DNA from: Favolaschia claudopus
Taxonomy: Eukaryota > Basidiomycota > Agaricomycetes > Agaricales > Mycenaceae
DNA length: 64,000 bases
Direction of reading: 5' to 3'
Assembly: GCA_037176885.1 (NCBI GenBank)
Contig: JAWWNJ010000232.1
Span: 162,165 to 226,164, forward strand
In this document: piece after piece, positions 12,656 to 24,532 of the stretch
How positions within the stretch are numbered: the first letter of the stretch is position 1
Layout of the letters: each line of letters begins with the position of its first letter
Translations under genes and position numbers: made by a program
Notes under the pieces: generated by a model
Told to the model about the DNA's origin: nothing
Seen by the model: only the letters and a program-made list of their open reading frames with translations
The model's database searches: none

Positions 12656-12850
12656 CGCTGACGCAGTTCGTTGGCTGCCACGAGGCAGACGAGTTAGTTC
12701 GTTAGCGAAGCGACTCCTAGTCTTCAAGTAGTCGAGTTCATGTAAGTCGAGAGTAAGGACGCATGCCAAGCGCAATACGGTGCGGCGTTGATTTACATTG
12801 CCGGATTCAGGAAGATTTGGAAGAAATAAAATTACAGAATAGAGAAAGTA

Positions 12851-14699
12851 TCAGTGACTGAGCAACGCTAATATTCTCATATAGTCGTCTCGAACACTTT
12901 GGAAGGTCTCTTCCAATTTGTCCAATCGTTCTCGCTTCTCTAATTGCGCCAATATTTCCTGTCGACGAGATAAGAAAACAGCAACATCCATCACAGCAGA
13001 AAACCCACAAAGTTGAAGCGATACAACCGCTCCTTGACCTGCAGACGATACGCTCGCATTGCGCGACCGTCGACTGGGTCCAGACGGAGCAGTATTAGCA
13101 TCTCAATCAAACGGTTGAATTGGCGCTGGAATTGCCGTTTAGCGACGAGGATGAAAGAAAAGGTATGCTCTTACACCAGCTATCTTCAACTTCTTTTGCC
13201 ATTTCTCCATCCAAGCTTTGTCTGCGGGGGGACCCATCTTTCCTTTGGCGGCCTCAATACCACCTCCGCCCCTACCACTTCGGCCACCTTTCCCAATTCC
13301 ACCCGCGCGGCCGCCACCGTGCGACCCTGACTCGCCGCCGAACCCTTCCTCCATAAAGGCTTGGTGAGATAGAAGCATCAAGAGGTCGTTTTTGTCCCGC
13401 AGGTCCTCAAAGGCCTCTGCTGGATCTTCGACGGTGAGTTCAGCAACGTGCGGTTCGGCTAGAACATATTGGTAGATCGCAGTATATAATTCGGCTGAGT
13501 ATGTGTGAGCGAACAGGCACCGCAGGGGTATGAAGTCACTCACAACCATGTCCATAGCGTTGGTAGGGCGGCAATATAACAAACTGACTGGGGAAAGAGT
13601 CAGAAAGAATACGGCCTAGATCAAAAGAGGACGTGCCTCAGTCGCAGACGAACTCTCTCCGGATAGTGGTAGAACGGATAAAGAGACGAATATCCGACAA
13701 AATGGTAGGTCGACACGCCGGGCGTATTTCTCCGTTTTCGTTTCTCGTACCTTGGAACGAGGTCAATGGGGCAATCTTTCTGAGATGAAGACCACAGACA
13801 GTACAACAAACTCCCATGTATCTTCGTCTTCGTTTATATACGACCCTGCCTCGATGTAAAGTAATATAAACAGTTGCATCCTTCGATGAAGTTCCCGAAA
13901 GCCAGGCGAATTCCAGGTGGCCTGGGAATGGGTAAATTACAATCCAGCAGCATAGAGAGGATCACTGAAACGTACATGGTAGACTTCGAAAACAACAGCA
14001 TCCTCGCTTTCGGGGTCGAGCTGCTGGGTCAAAGCAACACCCTTTCCTTTGGAGTTTGAGTGTGGGGCAGGACGCGTATAAGTATAGATAAGTTGTCCAG
14101 TTGGTTTGAAGGTAGTGGCATCTTCTTCGACGCGTGAAAGGAACGCCTCTTCGTCTTCATCGTATTCTGCACAGGTAGAGACCTTGTCAATGTCAAATTG
14201 ACTCAGAAGGAGAAGGGATCCACCTGGGGGCATGAATTCGGTAAGAGTTCCCTGAACGTCGTCAACGGTGGAAGATGTGGTGGCCAGCTTTTTGGTGTGT
14301 TTCACTTGTAGAAACGGAGCTAATGATCCAGAGGCGAATCTTAACTGTGCAGATACATTGAGAAGGCGCGGGAATAGCCAGAAATATTGAACGCACGTCA
14401 ATAACCAGGTTGTTATAGCCGTAGATCTTTTCTTCCTCCCCAAAGATCTTCACGACGCGTAATATGAGGAAAGACGCGTATAATAAGAAACTTCGCAATA
14501 GATACCGGGTACGTGAAGCGAGGATGGAATTCTGAGTACGATTCCTCTTCCCCTAGAGCCCGTTTGTCTTCTGTGGCTCGCACTGAGCAGCATGAAAGGA
14601 AATTACGATTGTGAGGTGGCTGTCTGCATGCGCGCTGGAGGCAATCTCACCGAGAGATATAGTGAGAGCTTCATTGGCGTCGCAAGTCCATTCAGCCAT
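12851..14699 (-). CDS. HAT1: HAT1 type B histone acetyltransferase catalytic subunit
   Basis: Acetylates newly made histone H4 (K5/K12) before deposition, together with the Hat2/RbAp46 chaperone. Exon 1 begins MAEWTCDANEALTISL, the classic HAT1 N-terminus. Further blocks are FGEEEKIYGYNNLVIDVR, STYHFVGYSSLYPFYHYPER, the acetyl-CoA loop QFVILPPYQRYGHG, AELYTAIYQYVL and VEDPAEAFEDLRDKNDL. The C-terminal helix ends RDDYMRILALLSH. Unusual is a glycine-rich insert of about 40 residues (13226-13345, with repeated GGGR and GRGGGG) directly after the conserved LRDKNDL region, which typical HAT1 proteins lack. At least seven introns were inferred. It is divergent from the Trp-tRNA synthetase gene, with 158 bp between the starts. 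Confidence 0.92.
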
Positions 14700-14857
14700 G
14701 GTGGTCGACGCGGTAAGTAGTCAAAGAAAGAAACGTGATACTTTCACTTCGACGCGTCAAAGTTGCGCTTGTTTGGCGTTACCTTCCCGAACTTCCCGAT
14801 TTGGACATTTGACTCGTCTTGAAAACTCTAATCTGAGACTGTGCCACCTCACACTCG
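14700..14857. promoter_or_regulatory. Bidirectional promoter HAT1 / tryptophanyl-tRNA synthetase
   Basis: 158 bp separate the two divergent start codons, so both promoters share this stretch. It contains one ACGCGT hexamer (14752-14757), the core of the MBF cell-cycle box, which would suit a histone-acetylation gene. The hexamer is frequent in this window, so its use here is only a possibility. Confidence 0.5.
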
Positions 14858-16582
14858 ATGGCCTTCAATCCTTCCTCCGTCCCTGAAGAGATGTCCTCAG
14901 ATCCTACTGCACCGCCGACTGTCCAGACTCTAACTGCGGACATCGCTGCGGTATCTGTGGCCGAGTGCGCTTAATGTCGGTTTCGCGATGAGATATCCAT
15001 TCATCCACGATCTAGTCCTTCCGTTTCAACTGCCCCACCGCCGGGGCCTTCTGCTTCTGAATCACAAACAAAGTCTCACGAACAAGTCGTGACACCCTGG
15101 GACGTGCAAGGATCTGTGTCCACAGACGGGAAACAGAATGCCATTGACTACGAGAAACTCATAGACCAGTTTGGCACCAGGAGAATAGATCAAGCTCTTC
15201 TGGATCGATTTGAGAAGCTCACCGGACACAAACCTCATATTTTCCTTCGGAGAGGAATGTTCTTTTCGCATCGGCACGTAGTTATCATCGCTGTAATAAT
15301 TGTTGATCAATTTATGCCTCGATGTGCAGCGAATTTGACAAAATTCTCGACCGATACGAACAGGGAAAGCCCTTCTTTCTGTATACAGGACGAGGCCCTA
15401 GCAGCGACAGTATGCATTTAGGCCACATGGTTCCCTTCGTGTTCACCAAGTCGGTTCCTCCTTCGCGACTTTCTGATCCAGGCCTAACGATCGTGCAGAT
15501 GGTTGCAGGACGTGTTCCAGGTTCCATTGGTTGTACAACTGACTGGTGAGCTCATTATCGAACGGGTGCTCAACGTTCCTGAATTTAAATAAGACGACGA
15601 GAAGTTTCTGTTCAAACACGAACTGAAAGTCGAGCAAACAAAAGCATTCTCAAGGCAAAATGCGAGCGATATTATCGCAGTTGGCTTCGATTTATCAAAA
15701 ACGTTCATCTTCAGTAATTACTCCTACGTCGGCGGCGCTTTCTACGAGAACGTGTCCAGAGTCTCTCGTCAAATATCATACAATCAAGCCAAGGCCACCT
15801 TTGGGTTCAACGATTCGTGAGTTCTCACGCTCAATGAATCCGGTCTGCTCACTTTGTTCAGAGATAACATAGGGAAAATTCATTTCGCGGCCATTCAGGC
15901 TACACCAGCCTTCTCCAACTCCTTCCCCCACATATTTGGTTCGGTCTCCAACATCCCCTGCCTTATCCCCTGCGCAATCGACCAGGACCCATATTTCCGA
16001 CTCACGCGTGACGTGGCAGCGAAACTCAAATACCCCAAGCCAAGCCTCCTGCATTCCAAATTCTTCCCTGCGCTTCAAGGCCCGCAGACGAAAATGAGCG
16101 CCAGCGACCCCAACAGTAGCATCTTCATGACCGACAAGGCAGCTCAAATCAAGAATAAGATCAACAAACACGGATTTTCTGGTGGACAGGAGACTGAGGA
16201 GGAGCATCGGCGGCTTGGAGGGAACCCTGATGTTGATGTAGCGTATCAGTATCTGACTTTCTTTTTGGACGATGACGAGGAGCTGGAGCGTCTTGCTGTG
16301 GTGGGATTTTTCTGTTCTGGTCGTAACACGAGTTGATTGTTTGCAAAGGAATACCGCGCTGGAAGACTCCTGACCGGGAAGCTCAAAGGCCAATGCATAG
16401 AACTCTTACAGAAGTTTGTCGGCGAGTTCCAAGAGGTAGTGTTTTCTGCAACCGAGGCCTTCAGGATACTGACCGGGTTAAATCAGCGCAAAGCAAAAGT
16501 CACGGATGCCGACATCGACGCGTTCATGGATAGCAGCCGGAAGATTGAGCCCGCGTTTGGGAAAAGTGCTTCGGCAAAATGA
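14858..16582 (+). CDS. WRS1: Cytosolic tryptophanyl-tRNA synthetase
   Basis: Class I aminoacyl-tRNA synthetase charging tRNA-Trp, eukaryotic/archaeal type. It carries [19 protein letters not shown], the HIGH-type motif SDSMHLGHM inside LYTGRGPSS, and the KMSAS loop in [14 protein letters not shown]. The C-terminus reads [13 protein letters not shown]. Five or six short introns join these blocks in phase; one (15274-15329) appears to use a GC-AG donor. A short first intron (about 14951-14992) is needed to remove an in-frame TAA. A second in-frame Met at 14891 is an equally good start, 11 codons downstream. The reading is otherwise intact and full length. Confidence 0.92.
15274..15329 (+). other. 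Probable GC-AG intron in the Trp-tRNA synthetase gene
   Basis: To keep the conserved [14 protein letters not shown] reading, the exon must end after CATCG and resume at CGAATTTGAC. That places a GC at the donor and a normal AG at the acceptor, giving a typical 56-bp intron. The nearby GT (15278) would break the frame. Confidence 0.6.
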
Positions 16583-16702
16583 TTGTTAACGTTGTGTATG
16601 CGAAAACAATTGTAACTTGTACGCGGCGCGCACTTCGGATCGAGCGCTTGCGGTTGAAGGATGTAAATGGTTCATTGAACTTGGATCTAGAGTATGATTT
16701 CT

Positions 16703-17576
16703 CTACGTTGAGTTTAGTGCGTTGTTCGGCTTCCCCTCAGCGTCCGCACTCCAGTTATACAAGCCATGCTGTGGATCGCGCGTCCATCCTTCTATAGCTT
16801 TCAGGGCAGCTTCACCCCAATTGAAAGTCTCATGTTCGGCGTGAGAGTCGGGTCCATCCACGAATATGACGATATCCTTTGACGCAGATTTGATGAAGCC
16901 GTATTTGATACCGTTGTTGATCTGTTGGCGGAGGGGTTCGAAAAACGAACAAACGTTGAGGAGGATGACGGCTTGATTCCGGTTAAGGGATAGTACAATC
17001 GTAGGAAGAATATTACTCACGCTTATTGTGAATGCCGAGTTGCGTCCATGTTGTTACTTCAAGCACTTCCTCGAAGGTACCAAAACCACCCGGAAGCCCT
17101 ACAAATGCACCGACCCTGCGGGCCATTTGAACCTTTCTTTCGTGCATGGACTCCACGACGATGTTCTCGATCTACAGTAGGGTATGCAGCCGTGCAGATA
17201 ATTTGACACCAACAGTGGACACGAACCTTCTCGCGGCCAGGCTCATCGATACGCACATCCCTAGACCCTCCTTCTCCGCCAGCCGCAACCATCGCAGCCG
17301 GAACTATGCCGGTGACTTGCCCGTTGCGTTCGAGGACTGCAGATGAGACAGCTCCCATAATACCCTTCGATCCACCGCCGTATACCAGAGGTCTGTTTGC
17401 GTCGGCTAGAGCATGTCCAAGGGCTGCATAAGATGGGGAATCAGGATAGTCGTGAGGATGTCAGGAATCCGGCTCTGATTTAGAGGCTGAGACAGACATA
17501 TTGCGGCTGAAGTGAAGGCCTTCTCTGTGCCAGTTAAGGATCCACAGTATACAGCTACAGATTTAGATGCGTCCAT
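16703..17576 (-). CDS. LOG-family nucleotide phosphoribohydrolase
   Basis: Lysine-decarboxylase-like LOG protein. Plant and fungal homologues hydrolyse cytokinin riboside monophosphates to free bases. The start [20 protein letters not shown] gives the first Rossmann strand; later come [27 protein letters not shown] and the hallmark [17 protein letters not shown] (PGGxGTxxE), then [12 protein letters not shown]. Three short introns are inferred. Catalytic Arg and Glu positions of the family are present, so an active enzyme is expected. The prefix cytokinin is by homology; in many fungi the physiological substrate may be other nucleotide 5'-monophosphates. It faces away from VPS1, with about 0.9 kb between the starts. 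Confidence 0.88.
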
Positions 17577-18504
17577 TGCGAGATGTTGAGAGGGTTGTTG
17601 ACGGTTCGCGGGAAGCAAAGAAAGAATGAGTCACAGTTTTTGTCAGGATGCTCGTCGGCTGCGATTGGTTCAAGACAAAGCAAGAGAAACCGACCGTACA
17701 CAAACGGAATATAATCGATTCGAGAATCGACTTTAATCACTGGCGGTTTGAGAGAACCGGATAGGGATACTACGCTGTATAGATGGAGTCGAATGTTGAT
17801 CGGAAGAATATTGCTAACAGCTGCAAACAACCGCTTTCGTCCGAAATAGGAAGGAGGCGCATTGACACCGATTTGTGAGGGCCGGGTAGTCAGGGAGGCA
17901 AAGATAAGATGTACAAGCTATTTTCTCAATGTCAGTGCATCGAAGATTAATTGCGAAGAGGACCATTTTGAAGGAGCGATTTCGAAACTGAACCGACAGC
18001 GGGGTCCCGTCTACAATGATGAATGCGGCCAGCCAATCATTGCATATAAACCTCACTAACAGCCAGAAGGATGAGGTGCTTGAAGGTGCAGATATGTCTT
18101 TTGAAGTAAATTCGCGCCATTCTTGCAGTACAAACAACATATACTTCAGCATCGTTGGTGGGGGTGGCGGCTCAAATGATAAGAGTAGACACGTCGCCGT
18201 ATTCGCCGGAGAGTATGAAACAGGCAGGAGCGAAGGGTGAACGGGCTGCGCGGTAGAGTTTGACGCGCGTCATCGGCAGGGCCAAGATTCCAACGCAGGC
18301 CGCAGTTGAATCCGCAGCGAAAGCGCAGTTTGCCAACCGGGTGGTCTCGAGCCTAGTGGCATGCAGCTTGAATGCTTTCCTTAGCATTAGTCGACGTCAC
18401 AGTCAACTTGAGAAGGCTGTTGGTGGTTGTTGATGTCGGAAGCTCATCGCCTGATACGCAGCCCTACCTGCTTTCAGTTTCTCCCATTGACCGCCTAGAC
18501 TTCC
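17577..18504. other. Intergenic between LOG and VPS1, divergent promoters
   Basis: Contains the upstream regions of both genes. Open frames of 60-110 codons exist on both strands but show no family resemblance, no splice-joined continuation and poor composition. No RNA gene or repeat was seen. Confidence 0.45.
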
Positions 18505-21151
18505 ATGGCAGCAAAATCCTCAGGACTCGGCTTAGAGATAGTCGGAACTATCAACAAACTACAGGATGTCTTCACAACCGTTGGCTCCAACTCAACACAG
18601 ATAGACCTCCCTCAAATTTGTGTTCTGGGAAGTCAAAGTAGTGGCAAGAGTAGTGTCCTGGAGGTTGGATCTCTTGCTTTTCTTTTAGATTTCGTCCTAA
18701 GCTTTCATAGAACATCGTTGGACGAGACTTCCTGCCTCGTGGTTCTGGCATTGTGACACGGCGACCACTCGTGTGTCTCTTCGATTCTCGCTATGCGTCT
18801 TCGCGACTCACACACCGTACCAGGTTCTACAACTCATCAATAGACCTGCTACCAGTGCCGCCTCTGCTCCAGCGACCAATGGCGCGACCCGTAAGCTACG
18901 TTCTCCTCCGCATCGACCGCAGCACTGAGATTATCATAGCTCAACCAAACGGTACCGAAAAGGCCGCAGACAAAGGCGCTAATCCGGACGAATGGGGCGA
19001 ATTCCTCCATCTTCCTGGCGAAAAATTTCACGACTTCAACAAGATTCGGGACGAGATTGTTCGCGACACTGAAGCCAAGACGGGACGCAATGCAGGGATA
19101 TCTCCACAACCTATCAATCTCCGTATTTTCTCGCCAAACGTCTTGACCTTGACGCTCGTCGATCTGCCCGGTATCACAAAGGTTCCAGTAGGAGACCAAC
19201 CGAAGGACATCGAGAAGCAGATTCGCGATATGCTGTTCAAGTACATATCGAAACCCGCCTGTATCATTCTTGCCGTCACAGCCGCCAACCAGGATCTAGC
19301 AAACTCTGAAGGGTTGAAAATGGCGCGGGAGGTGGATCCTGAAGGCAATCGAACGATTGGAGTGTTGACCAAGGTCGACTTGATGTGCGTTGCTTTCATG
19401 TCTCTCTCCTCTCAATCTGACGAATATGCAGGGACGCCGGGACCGACGTGGTCGATATTCTGGCAGGGCGAATTATTCCACTACGTCTTGGTTATGTGCC
19501 TGTGGTCAATCGTGGCCAGCGTGATATAGATACGAACCGACCTATTGCCTACGCCTTGGAGAAGGAGAAGGAGTTCTTCGAAAACCATCCATCATATCGA
19601 GGCAAAGCCAACTATTGCGGAACCCCTTTCCTCGCATACAAGCTCAACTCAGTGCGTGCCTTTTTCGTATCTACAGTGCTCTCGGTGATGGTCATGTTTC
19701 TTCAAGATCCTCAAACTTCACATCCACAACACTCTCCCGGATATCAAGGCCCGGATCACACAGCAGCTTCAGAGGTACACGGCGGAGTTGCAATCGCTGG
19801 GTGGCCCATTGGGGGACAACTCAGCCAACCTCGTCCTCTCCGTCATTACCGAATTTACGACCGAATTCCGAACGATCATCGATGGTAATACGAACGATTT
19901 GGCGGTGAATGAACTGTCGGGAGGAGCTCGTATCAGTTTTGTATTCCACGAGCTGTTCAACAATGGTATCAAGAATATCGACCCATTCGACCAATCCCAG
20001 GATGGCGACATTCGTACGATTTTGTACAACTCCTCTGTGAGTTCACCTACGTTTCGTGGCCAAATCAGGCACTCATTTGCCAACTCATAGGGTTCAACGC
20101 CGGCGCTCTTCGTAGGAACAGCTGCTTTCGACGTTATTGTCAAGAAACAGATTCTGCGCCTCGAAGATCCTAGTCTGAAGTGTTGCCAATTGGTATATGA
20201 TGAGCTCATTCGCATTCTCGGGCAGCTCTTAGCCAAGATAGTGCGTATTTACTGGGTCTTTCTTTGAACGATTCCGACTACTCCCCAGCAAGCATTCCGG
20301 CGATTCCCCGCGCTGCGAGAGCGCTTCAACTCGGTAGTTGTCAACTTCTTCAAGACTTCAATGACGCCGACTACGAAACTCGTATCCGACATGGTTGCGT
20401 AAGCTGTCTAGGTAGATGTTTCTACTGCATCGAGTCTGACTACGCGCGTTAGAATGCAAGCCTGCTATATTAACACCACACACCCCGACTTCATCAATGG
20501 CCACAAGGCAATGTCCATTGTGAATGAGCGTCTCAGTGCCAACAAGCCTCCTCCGCCTACCGCTGACCCCAAAAGCGGGAAGCTTGCCCCGGGCCAGATC
20601 AACAACAACCGGGATCTTGATGTGGAACCCAAGAAGGATGAGCCCAGCTTTTTTGGTTCTTTCTTCGCTCCTAAGACCAAGGGCTCGTCAAAGAAGGCAG
20701 CAAACACATCCTCAACTATGGAGGCACCGCCTGCCGTCATCCGGCCTCAGGCGGCGCTCAGCGATCGCGAGGTCATGGAGACGGAGGTCATCAGTACGTT
20801 AAATCGTGTTCTTTTCTTCGCCTGGGATGCTCATGATTCGCTCAGAACTGCTGATACATTCGTACTTCAACATTGTGAAGCGAGAGATGATTGACATGGT
20901 CCCTAAAGCGATCTCATTGACCCTCATCTCGCATTCGACAAATAATCTGCAGCAAGAACTACTTCAGCAGCTGTACAAGCCAGAAGTGTTGGGTGAGCTG
21001 CTCAAGGAGAGCGAGCATGTTGTCCAGAGGCGGAAGGAAGTCACCAGCATGGTCGCCGCGCTCAATAAGGCGGAGGAGTACGTCGTTTCGTCCGATCAAG
21101 GCGCTGAATACTGACTGACTGTCGCTCTTTAGGATTGTTGCGGGCGTCTAG
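18505..21151 (+). CDS. VPS1: VPS1 dynamin-related GTPase
   Basis: Large GTPase of the dynamin family acting in vacuolar protein sorting, endosomal and peroxisomal fission. The G1 motif is GSQSSGKSS; then [16 protein letters not shown] (G2 Thr), [14 protein letters not shown] (G3 and dynamin loop) and TKVDLM (G4). The middle domain contains [19 protein letters not shown] and [16 protein letters not shown] variable [12 protein letters not shown] linker with FFGSFF follows, then the GTPase effector domain ([18 protein letters not shown]). The last exon supplies IVAGV before TAG at 21149-21151. About ten introns are inferred. It is complete and intact; a truncated relative lies at 26869-28036. 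Confidence 0.92.
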
Positions 21152-22451
21152 TTCTTTGCGGTTGTTTGCGGATTTCTCGTCTCTCTCTCTTGCGGTCGTC
21201 GAACTCTATGCGTAGTAGTATCAACCTTCATAATGAGTTATACCCCAGCACGTACACTTAGCGGGCAGCCGCAGCGCGCCACTCGGGTCAACTCCGCGTA
21301 TGATATGGTGCAAACAAGCGTAGTTTACATTCCCTCCCGCCAGGATTATATTTAATGCATGCACTAGTTTCGGAAATTCTGCCTCGAATGATACCGGGCG
21401 ATCCTTCTTGGATTTTTCAGCTACTTTACCTCCTCTGTAGCCGCGGCGAAATATGTGGCGGTGCCACGGCGGATCGACGCTTCAACGGCTGCAGTTGCTT
21501 ATTCTTGACTCTTTCCTCTTACAACTACCAACTAGCGGCGGCACGATCTGCGAGAGCGGGATGGCGGCATTCCTGGCTGTATCTTAGGCTCAATGCAGCC
21601 GGCCACCCCAGCTTCTTAGCGAGATACCAACTCGATCTGCTCAAATGAGCCGCTAAGGTCGCTACAAATTTCGCCCCGCACCAGTTGGATTGCAATGGGA
21701 GACCACGCAACGTACCACATCGGCCAGACGATGATGCTTGAAAATGTTCAACTCATCAAGACCCAGGCACTACCTTCACCCATGATGTTTTACGTTGCTG
21801 ACTCTAGGAAAATGTGCACAAAACAAGCAGTCCGAGGTCAACGATGGCCGGAGGATCAAGTTCTCATGTCTCTAGAGTCTACACCGACTAAGCTGGCTTT
21901 AGTGTCTTCTTATCCGTCTTACCGAGTCGAGCGCTGGCTGGTCAGCGTCCCGATGATTCCTTCCATTTGTGGATCAGACTGTCCGGAACTCTTGACTTCG
22001 AGGCAATTCGATCTGATGCCGGCGGGGACGCCATTCTGTTTGCGGTCTTTATCCTTCTTGGTGCCCGCCGTCCAACAGACCTGGTTCGCATCGCATCGCC
22101 CACCTCTCGTCGCGGATACCTCACTCCACATTTAGCTCAATCGTGAAAACATGTTGTTCTCTCAACTCATTGGTCTTTATCATTGAATACCGCTTGCCTG
22201 GTGGCTTTCAAAGCAACTCCCGGAAGCACACGGCGACTCAGCGTGAAACACGGCAAGATGCCACCACTGCACCCTTAGAGCTGAGTCGCTACTTGGTCGC
22301 GCGTATCTGGTCGTGTTCAGTCCTCTGACCTCTGACCCCCACGGGTGTCCATCATTTCATAATCACATACCGATACTATAAAACACGGACGGTCCCAACT
22401 ACCCCGGGCAAATTTTGTGTCTGGACTACGCCAAAAAACAGAACTTCACCA
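21152..22451. other. 1.3-kb intergenic stretch
   Basis: 3' flank of VPS1 and promoter of the MIF-like gene. It begins with a short CT repeat (about 21178-21192). Plus-strand open frames at 21355-21648 and 21695-22135 have no recognisable domain and cannot be joined into a convincing protein. Nothing else was seen. Confidence 0.4.
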
Positions 22452-23144
22452 ATGCTCTACCTACTTCTCCTCGTCAATGTCCAGGTACTACTTGCCTCTG
22501 GGAGAAGCTGCGCAGCTTACTCACCCAACTTCCCTCCAGATTGCCGATGAAGCTGAATTTGCACGCCAGTTTTCCAAAGTATGTACAGTACTTCGAAATA
22601 TGTTTCGGTGTTGTCCTCGGCCGGCTAATCGAAGAGCTTCTAGATCAGCACGCAAGCCTTGGAAAAACCAAAGTTTCAAATCACGACGAACATAACTTAC
22701 AATCGCAACACTGCCAGCGTCGAGGCACCTATCGCTTGTGGACTTACAATTGTACGCATTGTCATTTGTCCCGCCCGTTGACAGTTCCGAGAATCAAATT
22801 CGGCTTTCCGTACATACTAGCTCGGCTTTCCCGATGATGAAGATGCACAGGAGAAGTGCAGCGAGATGTATGCAGACTTCTTCATGGAGAAGCTGGATAT
22901 CGCAAAGGAGCGGGTCTATATGTACGTCAGGCTCATCACTTCTATACCATGCAAGTTTCTCAGCCTCGTTCAACAACAGCCGATTTCACAATCCCAGCGT
23001 CCCCACTACAAGCCGATAGTATCTCGCTAGTTCTGGGATTGTTCTTCTCAGTCCAGGCAATACTGGACTCCGACCAGCACGGCTGTCGCCCTTGGTAGTA
23101 GTGTGGATTCGTCGACTTTTGCTGAGGTGCCGTCCGGCGACTGA
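22452..23144 (+). CDS. MIF/tautomerase-superfamily protein, catalytic proline replaced
   Basis: Resembles macrophage migration inhibitory factor, a small trimeric keto-enol tautomerase. Exon 1 reads MLYLLLLVNVQ, matching the family's first beta strand. After an intron IADEAEFARQFSK follows, then ISTQALEKPKFQITTNITYN and, after another, LGFPDDEDAQEKCSEMYADF and MEKLDIAKERVYM. Spacing and residues match MIF strand-helix-strand order. In MIF the residue after Met is the catalytic Pro; here it is Leu, so tautomerase activity is probably absent if the start is right. The last exon (QYWTPTSTAVALG, stop 23142-23144) is tentative; an earlier end near 23019 is possible. Function is unknown. Confidence 0.55.
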
Positions 23145-23382
23145 TTCATGCAGTGTCATGTTTGACGATCAGGTACGGACTACGCGGCGGGCGCGGAAGT
23201 GGAACGCTATGGACCTGGAATTTTGAGCCCTACGGACGCCGAGTTTCCCGAATCTGTGTAGTAGAAAATGTTCTAAATAAAGATTCGCCGCTAAGTTCGT
23301 AGTTTGGAGTGACGTTGTCACAAAAACACAATTTGTGACCAGACGCGTCTTGAGACTCTTAATTCACCCCAGCCAACATAAA

Positions 23383-23965
23383 ATGGTCTGCAGCAATTGT
23401 ATGAAGCGCAGCGGAGCCGCAAAATGCAGTCGCTGCAAAATCACAGCCTACTGCGTTAGTTTCACCTCACTTTGCACCTCCCTCTCAAATTCTTCGACTA
23501 AATTTAACCTAACAGAACCGCGAATGCCAACGAGCGCACTGGTCCGCACACAAAAAACATTGCAAACCGCACGAACTTTCCCCGCAAAAACTCGACCTGC
23601 GCTTCTACATTAACCACGACCCGCCGGTCCTCATGCAGGAAGACATCCCGCTCATCCTTTGCAGCCGCGACGCACCGCGCGAGCTCACCTCGCGCTGGAT
23701 CAGCAACCTCGTCGACACGCACGAAGAGGGCGTCCTCGAGAAGCGGGCTGGGCCGTGCACGTATTGCCCTGAGCCCGGTGTCGCGCTGCATACGACTTTG
23801 AGCGTGACGCTGCACCAGTCGCCGCCGACGGTGCTTGTGGTGGGACAGAGACTCTGTCAGAGGAATCGGTTTTCGCCGTGTGCGATTATGGCGGAGAAGA
23901 CCATGCAGGATGGGATGAAGGCGCCCGGCTTTCCGGGTAAACCGTCGGACGTGTATACGGTGTGA
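23383..23965 (+). CDS. Small MYND zinc-finger protein
   Basis: The N-terminal MYND finger binds two zinc ions and usually mediates protein contacts. It is split by an intron (23455-23515): exon 1 ends CSRCKITAYC and exon 2 starts NRECQRAHWSAHKKHCK, giving the complete C-C-C-C-C-C-H-C ligand set. The remaining 135 residues include DLRFYINHDPPVLMQEDIP and a Cys-containing CTYCPEP turn, with no other domain that I recognise. The protein of about 174 residues ends PGKPSDVYTV. Agaric genomes hold many MYND proteins of unknown role. Start and stop are clear. Confidence 0.8.
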
Positions 23966-24532
23966 GGGCGGGTCAGGGCAGGTTTTCTGCTCAAACATAC
24001 TGAAAAAAAAAACCTGCTAATACTAATGGCCTTACTTTACCTGCAAAATGTAACGAGTACAGTATACCCTCGACAATGAATGCCTATTGTTTGGAACCTC
24101 GCTTTCACAAATGGAACTGGGACAGCTCATGCGAGAACATCATACATGAGGCATTCGAAATGTACAACTGCATGCTTTGCGACTCGATTCGATTCAATTG
24201 ACTGTATGTATGTTATTTATTGTCCGTGTTGTTGTATGTACGATTGTATGAATGGATGGTAGGTATGTGGGGGACAAGGGGATATGCGCATGGAGAGACA
24301 AGTAATACACTGCGAGCCAGGAGGAATAAAATATGTACGTATGATGATGATGGAGACAGAATGGTGACGATGCAAGTGAGGGATATAAGGAAGGAAAAGG
24401 AAGGAGGGGAGGCGTACGACGTGCACTACAATTCTTTACGCCCCAAACCAACTCCGACCCTGCTTCTTCCAGCTCACCCCACGCGGACCCAGACGTGGAC
24501 GAATGCAGCATGCTTTTGGTGGTTGTAATAGG
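23966..24532. other. Convergent 3' flanks of the MYND and TBP genes
   Basis: Non-coding gap between two genes ending towards each other. It contains an A10 run (24003-24012) and AT-rich sequence suited to 3' ends. No gene was seen. Confidence 0.5.

Noticed and set aside
14752..14757. ACGCGT in the HAT1/WRS1 promoter as an MBF cell-cycle box
   Set aside because: The same hexamer occurs many times in coding and non-coding parts of this window, so one copy is not evidence of cell-cycle control.
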